The notes under the pieces were generated by a model. The model did not search any database. It saw nothing but the letters and a program-made list of their open reading frames with translations, and had not been told where the DNA came from. DNA of 64,000 bases from Calothrix sp. NIES-2098 (lineage in GTDB: Bacteria > Cyanobacteriota > Cyanobacteriia > Cyanobacteriales > Nostocaceae): NCBI GenBank assembly GCA_002368175.1, contig AP018172.1, positions 5,149,001-5,213,000 on the forward strand, given 5' to 3'. Made by a program: the position numbers and the translations under genes. Shown one piece after another: positions 35,942 through 43,556 of this stretch. The number at the start of each line of letters is the position of its first letter. Within the stretch, counting starts at the first letter, position 1.

Positions 35942-36648
35942 TTCTCAAACAACTCATTTTGTAGTGCTTGCTTTAGCTGAGTATCTTCTAAAGAGGCTGG
36001 CAGAAATTGTTCGACTCGAAACAAACCATAACGTCCGTCGATTTCTATTGGCCCGATCGTTTGTCCGGGAATTGCTGCATCAATCGCAGCCCTCAATTTA
36101 TCTGGCAATGTCCCCCGGCTAATTGGCCCCATCATCCCATTGACAATGCGATCGTCCGCTAGTGAATACTCTTTAGCTAATTGCTCAAAACTACCTCCTT
36201 CTTCGATTTGAGTTTGTAGTTCTTCACTGAGTTCGCGATTATCAACAAAAATCCTCGAAAGTACCACCCTGTCTAGATAGATTTTGCGTTCAATAAAATA
36301 TTCGGGGAGTTTTGGTTCTGTTACTAAAGCTTTCAGTTTTTCTAATTTAAAGCCAAAGGCAATTGATGCGTGAAATGTAGCGTAATCCGTACCATTTTTC
36401 TTTAACCATTCTTGGAAAATTTGGGGTTCAGTTAGGTTATTTTTGAGACGAAAATCAATAACTGTCTGTTCGGTTAATGCCGAACTGATATCAATATCGT
36501 CTCGCGTACTGATTTCTTGCTCAATTATGTACTGGCGAATAATATCTCCAATAAACTGCGTCAATTTGCCAGAGGCTTGCAGATATTTTACTGCCTGTTC
36601 AATAGAAATCGGTCGGTTATCAACAGTTAAAAATGATAAAGATTCCAT
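35890..36648 (-). CDS. Parvulin/SurA-like peptidyl-prolyl isomerase family protein, exporter-linked
   Basis: The 252-residue protein has a helical SurA-N-like part (about 40-125) and a parvulin-like part (about 130-225: VVLSRIFVDNRELSEELQTQ, GSFEQLAKEYSLADD, GMMGPISRGTLPDKLRAAID, GQTIGPIEIDGRYGLFRVEQ). It matches a canonical parvulin domain better than the relative at 11591-12340. There is no signal peptide, so it should act in the cytoplasm. It overlaps the exporter gene by 52 bases. An export-linked chaperone or cargo-maturation role is inferred from this context. Confidence 0.8.
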   Translation of the reverse strand: MESLSFLTVDNRPISIEQAVKYLQASGKLTQFIGDIIRQYIIEQEISTRDDIDISSALTEQTVIDFRLKNNLTEPQIFQEWLKKNGTDYATFHASIAFGFKLEKLKALVTEPKLPEYFIERKIYLDRVVLSRIFVDNRELSEELQTQIEEGGSFEQLAKEYSLADDRIVNGMMGPISRGTLPDKLRAAIDAAIPGQTIGPIEIDGRYGLFRVEQFLPASLEDTQLKQALQNELFEKWLAEKIQKLTVKLQVK

Positions 36649-37053
36649 AAACCTGTTACTTAGAAAAATGTTTAATAATTTATACGACCATAGTTGTAAT
36701 AATATAGAGATAGCTAAATATTATTGGTTAAATTCGGCACATAAATCAATATTCTAAAAAAATTTTCTAAATTATTTTTCAATATCGATCGCAGTAGCCA
36801 GCGAGAAAGGAATTAACAAACTCAGCTTTTACCTCTCTAAAAATCTTGCATATATTTATATCTTTTAGAGGTAGTACAGAGACTCAAAATGTCAAAGTCC
36901 CTAACACTTTTACAAATGAGCAATGATAAATGACAATCCTTAAAAATTAACTTTCTAACTTTAAAAAGTAGGATAAATGAGCGACAAGAAAGACAAGGGG
37001 AAATAACTAATGACCATTGCCTCTTGCTTTTTGACTTTTGACTCTTGACCAAA
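36649..37053. other. Intergenic region without recognisable genes
   Basis: These 405 bases contain AT-rich sequence upstream of the parvulin-like gene. Near 37000-37050 lie degenerate short repeats (TTTTTGACTTTTGACTCTTGACC). A 74-codon minus-strand frame here has repeat-like composition and no family resemblance. Confidence 0.4.
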
Positions 37054-37851
37054 TCAAACAATCAAACTTGCCCATGTAAAAGCAAGTAACATAGCAGCGA
37101 TCGCACCGATGAATGTATTAACAATATTTACTAGTTCATTGGTGAGCCAAGTATATTTAGATTGCAGCGTTGCACCAATCACACTTTCTAAACTGGTAGC
37201 AATCAAAGCAGCGATCGCACACCAAAATACCCCAAGAAAATCAATCAAACCGACTCCCCAACCCAAAAGAGCGATCGCAACAGAAGCCACCACCCCAGCT
37301 AAGGTTCCCTCTAAACTGACTGCGCCTTCTGTACCGCGAGGTACTGGTTGCATTGTGGTAATCAAAAAGGTTCGTTTACCGTATGCTTTACCCACCTCAC
37401 TCGCACAAGTATCGGAAAGTTTGGTGCTAAAACTCGCCACATAGCCCAACAAAAGCAGAGATTTGAGACTGAGGGCTAGAGACTGAGGAATGGAAGTAAA
37501 TAATCCTGCATTTAAGATTCCAATTCCTAAAGCACACAGCGCCGCAGTCAACGCCGAACCCCAAACATTTTCCGGGCCTCTAGCACCAGAACGCTTTTCA
37601 GCAATCCCTTCGGCTTCCTTTTGGGCTATTCCGATGCGCGTCACCCCGGAACCAACCAGAAAATAGAATGCTACTACTAGATACCCTTGCCAACCCAATG
37701 TTCCCCAAATAATCACGCCTAAGACCCAGGCGTGGAATAATCCAGCTGGCGTCAGCAGCTTTTTGGGAGCGATCCAAACTAAACCCAACAAAATTGCGTT
37801 TAATCCGACTCCCACCAACCAAGGATTTGCAGAATCAAAGAAAGAGAGCAT
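37054..37851 (-). CDS. DUF92 / TIGR00297 membrane protein, phytyl-phosphate kinase (VTE6) homologue
   Basis: The ATG at 37851 gives 265 residues with about six or seven membrane segments. Family motifs are present: GAVSLEGTLAGVVAS, SFSTKLSDTCASEVGKAYGK (conserved D-x-x-x-x-E-x-G) and TSLESVIGATLQSKYTWLTNE. Plant VTE6 and its cyanobacterial relatives phosphorylate phytyl phosphate in the salvage of chlorophyll phytol for tocopherol and phylloquinone. The membrane location fits. The exact activity here is inferred from the family. Confidence 0.8.
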   Translation of the reverse strand: MLSFFDSANPWLVGVGLNAILLGLVWIAPKKLLTPAGLFHAWVLGVIIWGTLGWQGYLVVAFYFLVGSGVTRIGIAQKEAEGIAEKRSGARGPENVWGSALTAALCALGIGILNAGLFTSIPQSLALSLKSLLLLGYVASFSTKLSDTCASEVGKAYGKRTFLITTMQPVPRGTEGAVSLEGTLAGVVASVAIALLGWGVGLIDFLGVFWCAIAALIATSLESVIGATLQSKYTWLTNELVNIVNTFIGAIAAMLLAFTWASLIV

Positions 37852-38132
37852 CAGCAATACATCACAATTAGTTTTTCTTGAATATCAACACAATAGCGAA
37901 TTTATCACTTAGATGCTTAATCCTTTTGACCCCATAATTCATGAATTACAGATTTTTTGTCCTCTTTCCGGATAAAGCTAGTATTCTGTTTGATGAATAT
38001 TGGTTAATTTGTAGTCAGCAATACACTACTTATGTCCTGACTACAAAATTGATCTATCACTATACTCTTGACTTTTATTTAAAATTAGTATGATCGGGCG
38101 ATTAAGAATAATTATTGTATAGGCAAAAACTT

Positions 38133-38564
38133 ATGAACCAAACTTTATTTCATCTTGCCTTTCCTGTCACCAACATTCCTCAGACAAAAGCTTATTATGT
38201 TGAGGGCTTAGGCTGCATTCCCGGACGCGAAAACCCCCACGCCTTAATTCTCAATTTGTACGGTCATCAGTTGGTAGCTCACGTCACCAAAGATCCATTG
38301 ATGCCGCAACGCGGTATCTATCCCAGACACTTTGGGCTAGTTTTTACTACAGAGCAAGACTGGCAATATTTACTAGAAAGGGCACAACAGCACCAATTAC
38401 TTTTCCGAGAAGAACCCAAAAACCGCTTTGTCGGTTTGCCTTTAGAGCATCACACTTTCTTTTTAGAAGATCCTTTCTATAACTTAATGGAGTTTAAGTA
38501 TTACCGTCACCCAGAGGCAATTTTTGGAAGTTCTGAATATTCTCAAATTGGCGATCGCGTTTAA
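38133..38564 (+). CDS. VOC-family (glyoxalase/bleomycin resistance fold) protein
   Basis: With ATG 38133 the protein has 143 residues (MNQTLFHLAFPVTNIPQTK). It forms two beta-alpha-beta-beta-beta modules typical of the vicinal-oxygen-chelate fold. Possible metal ligands are His in FHLAFPV, His in PRHFGLVF and Glu in MEFKYYRHPE. The closing phrase FLEDPFYNLMEFKYY is characteristic of dioxygenase-like VOC proteins. The substrate is unknown. Its 3' end overlaps the convergent lipase gene by 71 bases. Confidence 0.82.
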   Translation: MNQTLFHLAFPVTNIPQTKAYYVEGLGCIPGRENPHALILNLYGHQLVAHVTKDPLMPQRGIYPRHFGLVFTTEQDWQYLLERAQQHQLLFREEPKNRFVGLPLEHHTFFLEDPFYNLMEFKYYRHPEAIFGSSEYSQIGDRV

Positions 38565-39162
38565 TCGGCTCTGTTAATATTTCTGCTACTATTGCCAAAC
38601 ATCTAGCATCTGAAAGCATCCAGGGATGTAAAGCTATAGGCAACACCACCTCTTTTCCCACTGGTAGTTGCGAACTTTTGGCTGGCACTATCATCAGATC
38701 GTAAGGTGTCCAGATTGATGTAAAATTTAGCTCCTGCAACATCGCCACATCAGAATTTAAATCTTTGAGAAAAGCGCTGTTGGGGCGCATTTGCACGCAA
38801 CCAGGTCGTTGAGTACCATACGCAATTACAGTGCCATTGTGGGGCGAAGAAATCGTAATAAACCGCTGTACGCGCTTAATTCCCTCAAGGCGTTGGATAT
38901 AGTAACGACTGACAATTCCACCCATACTGAAACCAACTACATCCAGTGGTTGTTCTGGTGGAAATTCTGCGGCTACATAATCTGCTACCTGCTTTGCCAA
39001 TTTATCCAGACCTAGCGCACCATTATTGGGTACTAAATCTAAGGCATAGACAGACCAACCAAGTTGTTTTAAATATTTCCCCATTCTATAAAAAACTGCC
39101 CCTGTGTCATCAATCCCATGTACTAACAACACGGGATTGCGCTGCTGATTGTTACTGTTCAT
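38494..39162 (-). CDS. Alpha/beta-hydrolase, lipase/esterase type
   Basis: The 222-residue protein has the lipase oxyanion motif LLVHGIDDTG near residue 15 and the nucleophile elbow GFSMGG (Ser near residue 80). SSPHNGT follows, and a likely catalytic His lies in LPIALHPWML. It resembles bacterial triacylglycerol lipase/acetyltransferase-type hydrolases. There is no signal peptide, so it is probably cytoplasmic or membrane-associated. GGAG precedes the ATG. It is convergent with and overlaps the VOC gene. Confidence 0.82.
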   Translation of the reverse strand: MNSNNQQRNPVLLVHGIDDTGAVFYRMGKYLKQLGWSVYALDLVPNNGALGLDKLAKQVADYVAAEFPPEQPLDVVGFSMGGIVSRYYIQRLEGIKRVQRFITISSPHNGTVIAYGTQRPGCVQMRPNSAFLKDLNSDVAMLQELNFTSIWTPYDLMIVPAKSSQLPVGKEVVLPIALHPWMLSDARCLAIVAEILTEPIKRDRQFENIQNFQKLPLGDGNT

Positions 39163-39584
39163 CTCCAGATCTCTGCTGAATAATTGCTGTAGAAAATTTA
39201 ACTGAGTCCCATTGTTACTTATAAATAACCTATGACACTCGTTTTACTGGGTAAAAGCAAATTACTGTGTTTTACCAACAAACGCTATTTAGAAAATAAA
39301 TAATTGTTAAATTTTATTACGCTACCTTTCAGAATCTTGCCCTGAGTTACAGTAAAATTTAATAATTAATTCTCGGTGTATGTATTGTATGCAGGTTGCA
39401 AGTGCTTGCAAAAATCAGTGGAAAAGACTTGCGCTGTATTATTACTACAATCTTAATTAAGTACAAACCTAATAGTGGTTGCCATCCTCAATTGGATAAC
39501 GCAAAGTAAAAAAATGTAACATAATGTCGTAATTTTTAACAATTACGGTCAAAATTTCAGATATAAAGGGCAGGAGAGATTGTA
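39163..39584. other. Intergenic region upstream of the Lys/Ala-rich protein gene
   Basis: These 422 bases are AT-rich between divergent genes. GGCAGGAGAG near 39570-39580 is a good Shine-Dalgarno sequence for the downstream ATG. No other element is seen. Confidence 0.45.
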
Positions 39585-40160
39585 ATGGATTTTATCAAAA
39601 AGTTGATTGCAGGAATTGTCAGTTTTCTGACTGGACTATTACCAGGGAAAAATAAGAAAAGCAATGGTTACTTCTTGGAACTAGATGAATCTAAGGACGC
39701 AAAGCCAATAGCTGCTGTTAAAGAGGCAGCAAAAGAAGTAGCAGACAGTGCCAAGAAAGCGGCAGAAACTGTTACAGATAGTGCTAAGAAAGCAGCAGAA
39801 ACCGTTACAGATAGCGCTAAGAAAGTAGCAGATACAGTTACATCAGCGGCCCCTGCGCCATCCAAGCCAGAATCATTGAACGGTACAAAAGCTGCTGCAT
39901 CTAAGTCGAAGAAGAAATCAGCTAAAGAGCCAAAACCAGCAGATATAGCACTAGTCCAAACAGCTGAAGGTCTGAAGGTTGAACCTGGCAAAAATGAAAA
40001 AGCCGCAGCCGCCAAAGTCGTGAAAGAGGCTCCAAAAGAAACCACCTTTGCACCCAAATACGTTGCTGCTGGATTTGCTACCACTAACGGTCGCCGTCGT
40101 CCAGGAGCTAATATGAGTGCTTATTTAGATCTCGCGCGTCAGGTCAAAACTCCTGGCTAA
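39585..40160 (+). CDS. Lys/Ala-rich repeat protein, LEA-like
   Basis: The 191-residue protein begins with an amphipathic or membrane-binding helix (MDFIKKLIAGIVSFLTGLLPG). It continues with 11-residue repeats, DSAKKAAETVT, at about residues 55-88. The rest is Lys/Ala/Pro-rich and probably disordered, ending in a conserved-looking NGRRRPGANMSAYLDLARQV. The 11-mer repeats resemble group 3 late-embryogenesis-abundant proteins, linked to desiccation tolerance, but that is only compositional similarity. A strong ribosome binding site supports the start. Confidence 0.7.
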   Translation: MDFIKKLIAGIVSFLTGLLPGKNKKSNGYFLELDESKDAKPIAAVKEAAKEVADSAKKAAETVTDSAKKAAETVTDSAKKVADTVTSAAPAPSKPESLNGTKAAASKSKKKSAKEPKPADIALVQTAEGLKVEPGKNEKAAAAKVVKEAPKETTFAPKYVAAGFATTNGRRRPGANMSAYLDLARQVKTPG

Positions 40161-40179
40161 ATTTAGGCATTGGGTATCG

Positions 40180-41271
40180 CTAATTATCCCCATCTATGTT
40201 ATGGGTGAGGTTTGAAAATACAAGTCCGCTATATAAATGAAATGCTGGGTCCCAATTAGTCTTATCTCTACGGAAGAGGTGAATGTGAGATTGGATGTTA
40301 CCCAGCATTTCTGTTTGGTCTAATATTGTCTCTGCAAAGGGTGTGAAATCTGACCAGACTTTGACATGAGGTAATTGCTGCTCCAGCCATTCTAGTAAAT
40401 GATTCCAATTGATTCTGATGGTATTTTGGCTAGTTTGAGGAGCAATTTCCAACCCTTGCTGAAATTCATAGCTTTTATCAGAAAGTCGTAAAATACAACG
40501 CCTACTAGGTAGGAGTAAATCGCAAAATTGCGCATAATCTTGGGTTTGAGTTTTGCGTTCTAATTTGCGATTTACATTAACATCTACAACTTGCTCAAAA
40601 ATCGGTAAAAGACCAGCTACCCGTGCTTTGACTTCTGACCAGTTAAAGGTTAATGAACCAAGTTGATTTGTCTGGTTAGTGCAAATCACAGTGGTATTAG
40701 TGGCAGATTCTACAAAGTAATTAACTTGATAAACTTGAATTTGTTGAATTGTAGCAATTGTTGTCCAAAAACAAGGAATCTCTGCTTTTTGTAGTTGTGT
40801 ACCGTAAAATTTGAGTTCTCCTATTTGTCCAGTGCGATATAACTTCCAGCCGCGACTTGGTAAAGTTAACCTTGCAGTATAGGTGTCAATTTGAAAAATC
40901 TGGGCAAATTTGGAAGCTGCTTGAGCTTTGAGTTCATTACTTAGAGGTTCTAAGACGAGTACGCCTAATTCTGTATTACTAGGTTCCGTTGTTGCTTCGA
41001 TAATAGCTCTTTGTCTTGCTTCTTGCTCAATATCCTTAATTCGCTGTAAACCTTGACGTGCTTGCGTCAATATTTTGGTATTGGTTGTACTTCGCAGCAG
41101 TTGTCGGTAAATTTTTTCTGCATCTTGAAACTTTTTGGATACTTCATGCAGCCGTCCCAGATAAAATTGCACCCAAGGATTGTCTGGAGATTCTTTTAGC
41201 AGCTGTTTGAGTAGTTTAGCAGCAGTGTGATAGTCTTTACGCTCAAAAGCCGTGGCAACTTGTTCAATCAT
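40180..41271 (-). CDS. TPR-containing protein of unknown function
   Basis: The 363-residue protein has two TPR-like units at the N-terminus (about 1-75: AFERKDYHTAAKLLKQLLKE, YLGRLHEVSKKFQDAEKIYR). A long domain of about 270 residues that I do not recognise follows, predicted mixed alpha/beta, with no signal peptide or membrane segment. It is convergent with the Lys/Ala-rich protein gene and separated from it by 19 bases. A conserved cyanobacterial protein is likely, but no role is known to me. Confidence 0.7.
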   Translation of the reverse strand: MIEQVATAFERKDYHTAAKLLKQLLKESPDNPWVQFYLGRLHEVSKKFQDAEKIYRQLLRSTTNTKILTQARQGLQRIKDIEQEARQRAIIEATTEPSNTELGVLVLEPLSNELKAQAASKFAQIFQIDTYTARLTLPSRGWKLYRTGQIGELKFYGTQLQKAEIPCFWTTIATIQQIQVYQVNYFVESATNTTVICTNQTNQLGSLTFNWSEVKARVAGLLPIFEQVVDVNVNRKLERKTQTQDYAQFCDLLLPSRRCILRLSDKSYEFQQGLEIAPQTSQNTIRINWNHLLEWLEQQLPHVKVWSDFTPFAETILDQTEMLGNIQSHIHLFRRDKTNWDPAFHLYSGLVFSNLTHNIDGDN

Positions 41272-41729
41272 AAATTAAGCCCAAACAGCTATATTGTTTA
41301 TTGTTATCCGATACCAATAAATCCAAAAATATAAGCTCGACGTTATCAGCCACATACTAGAACAGAACGAGTTTATTCAAGTTAACATGACTTACAAAGT
41401 TTAGCCAACCTTCTGATTTGTATGGGAGTTATTAATACAAAGATGATCAGCCTTTTTAGAATCTAAATTTGCAAATTTATCTCGCGAACCTAAGCTAAGA
41501 AACTGACTATATACAATTAAATTGGCAATTGTGAATTTACTTAAAATTTATCAATAAAAAACTGCTATTTAGCTGATAAGTACTTTGTATGTCATCAGGG
41601 TAATTTGGGAGAAAATTGATAAAAGTGACTACTGTAACTTGCGTTTATTTTTTTTGTAAAACTTATATAAAAGTACCGACATTTCAGAAAAAATGTGTAT
41701 TACTGAAAATAAGTACACTATTTTTTTAA
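41272..41729. other. AT-rich intergenic region upstream of the acyltransferase gene
   Basis: These 458 bases lie between divergent genes. The sequence is strongly AT-rich and I see no repeat, hairpin or coding frame. Confidence 0.45.
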
Positions 41730-42758
41730 ATGAATACAAAGAACAGACTTCTGGAAATTGATGTTCTCAGAGGAATTGCAGCCATAGGCGTTGTATTATT
41801 TCATTACACCACTCGATACAGCCAGAAGTATGGTCATTCAGATAGCGTTTTAATGTACTTCCCTCAGGGTTATCACGGTGTTGAATTATTCTTTATAATT
41901 AGTGGCTTTGTAATCTTTCTGAGCCTTGAGAGAATTAAAAGTGGCTTCGACTTTATAGTTGGACGTTTCTCGCGGCTTTATCCAGCGTATTGGACTTGTT
42001 TGATTTTGACATACGCTATTGTCAATATTGCTGAATTACCTAATTATAAAATCAGTTGGAATGCTTTCTTAATCAACTTCTCGATGTTCCAATTATTCTT
42101 CAAGGTTCCTAATGTCGATGGAGTTTATTGGACTTTAGGAATTGAGCTTTGTTTTTATTTGATTATGTTTATTCTCTATCAAACGCGGCTATTAAAGTAT
42201 ATCTATCATATTTCAATAATATGGCTGATATTAATGGCAATTACTATTTTTTTAGAAAAGCAAGGAATTATATCTATTGAAACAAGAATTGGAGCCTTAT
42301 TGCTTCTGAAGTATGGCTCATCAATATTTGCTAATTTATTTCTCATAGGTATGATGTTTTATAAAATATATAAAGAAGGAGTCTCAAGAGAAAAATATAG
42401 TATTATTGCTGGCTGTATATTAATTTTTAAATTTCAATATTCTTGGGCAGAAACTGTATTTATTATCTGTTGCACTTTAATATTTCATCTGATATTACAC
42501 AATAAAATGAGGTTTTTAAATCAGAAACCTCTTTTGTTTATGGGAACAATATCTTATAGTTTATATTTGATTCATCAAAATATAGGCTATGCCATAATAC
42601 ATACCTGTTATCAAATTGGCATTAATCCCAATATCAGTATATGTATTGCTTTGCTCGTAACTATATTGTTGGCAACTATAATTACATTTCAGATTGAAAA
42701 ACCGATGATGCAGCTGATAAAAGAACAGTACAAAGTTAGGATGTTAAGCAAAAGATGA
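41730..42758 (+). CDS. Acyltransferase_3 (OafA/NodX-type) membrane acyltransferase
   Basis: The 342-residue polytopic protein has about ten membrane segments. It has the family signatures LEIDVLRGIAAIGVVLFHYTT (with the conserved His), YHGVELFFIISGFVIF and GRFSRLYPAYW near the N-terminus, and ISYSLYLIHQNIGY near the C-terminus. Such enzymes O-acetylate exported polysaccharides or other surface glycans. It is clearly more AT-rich than its neighbours and has no partner genes nearby, which suggests acquisition by transfer. Confidence 0.9.
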   Translation: MNTKNRLLEIDVLRGIAAIGVVLFHYTTRYSQKYGHSDSVLMYFPQGYHGVELFFIISGFVIFLSLERIKSGFDFIVGRFSRLYPAYWTCLILTYAIVNIAELPNYKISWNAFLINFSMFQLFFKVPNVDGVYWTLGIELCFYLIMFILYQTRLLKYIYHISIIWLILMAITIFLEKQGIISIETRIGALLLLKYGSSIFANLFLIGMMFYKIYKEGVSREKYSIIAGCILIFKFQYSWAETVFIICCTLIFHLILHNKMRFLNQKPLLFMGTISYSLYLIHQNIGYAIIHTCYQIGINPNISICIALLVTILLATIITFQIEKPMMQLIKEQYKVRMLSKR

Positions 42759-42784
42759 GACTACAGCACAGATATCAATTTTTT

Positions 42785-43492
42785 TTAGCCTTCTAAAGCT
42801 GCGGTAACTAAAGATAAAGCCACAATAGGAGCTGTTACGGCTCGCAAAATGCGCCGACCAAGGGAAACGGCTTGAAATCCCGCCGCGATCGCACTATCAA
42901 TTTCTTGTTGAGTCCATCCTCCCTCTGGGCCAGTGGCGATAACTAGTTCTTTTTGTTCTTGGTACTGCAAGCAATTTTTTAAGTGTGGGAAGTTACCACG
43001 GGCTTCACAGATATATTTATGGCTGTTTTCAAAGGACAAACTATGGCTAAAAGCTACAGGTTCTAAAATTGTCGGTACAAAAGCACGTTCCGATTGTTCC
43101 GCAGCTTCCGCCGCAATTCGCCGCCAGCGTTCGAGTTTTTGCGGGCTGGGTTGCAGTAGAGTGCGATCGCTTAATACTGGGGCAATAGTTGTTACTCCCA
43201 ACTCAGTACAACACCGTACTACTTCATCAAATCCACTGCCTTTAGGTAAAGCTACCATCAGGGTAATTGATACAGGTAACTCTGTTTCTACCACTAAGTC
43301 TTCTAAAACCTGCCCTTGCTCCCCTGCTAGCTGCGTTAACCACCATTTACCCCTACCATCCATAGCAATAAAGCGATCGCCTTCACGCAACCGCAACACC
43401 CGTGCTAGGTAGTGTTGTTGCTCTTTTGTAAGTGAAATTTGCCCTTGTTGGAGTTGAGAAGGTGCGATCGCAATTCTTTGTAGTTGAGCCAT
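42785..43492 (-). CDS. rsmE: 16S rRNA (uracil(1498)-N(3))-methyltransferase
   Basis: The 235-residue SPOUT-class enzyme methylates U1498 of 16S rRNA. Seen are the N-terminal PUA-like part (LTKEQQHYLARVLRLREGD) and the knotted SAM-binding C-terminus (VIATGPEGGWTQQEI and SLGRRILRAVTAPIVALS). It lies downstream of sulfite reductase on the same strand, but a strong hairpin separates them. Confidence 0.95.
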   Translation of the reverse strand: MAQLQRIAIAPSQLQQGQISLTKEQQHYLARVLRLREGDRFIAMDGRGKWWLTQLAGEQGQVLEDLVVETELPVSITLMVALPKGSGFDEVVRCCTELGVTTIAPVLSDRTLLQPSPQKLERWRRIAAEAAEQSERAFVPTILEPVAFSHSLSFENSHKYICEARGNFPHLKNCLQYQEQKELVIATGPEGGWTQQEIDSAIAAGFQAVSLGRRILRAVTAPIVALSLVTAALEG

Positions 43493-43501
43493 GAGATGAT
43501 A

Positions 43502-43535
43502 AAACGCCGATAATACTGATAAATTATCGGCGTTT
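43502..43535 (-). terminator. Rho-independent terminator of sulfite reductase gene
   Basis: A perfect 13-bp stem (AAACGCCGATAAT and its complement) encloses an 8-base loop. On the minus strand it ends in GTTTTATC. It lies 22 bases past the sir stop and just before rsmE. Confidence 0.75.
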
Positions 43536-43556
43536 ATCGGTGGTTGAAGTTGCTAA

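Noticed and set aside
39668..40084. 138-residue minus-strand ORF (Ala/Ser/Val/Phe-rich)
   Set aside because: Antisense of the Lys/Ala-rich repeat protein, which has the better start and ribosome binding site.
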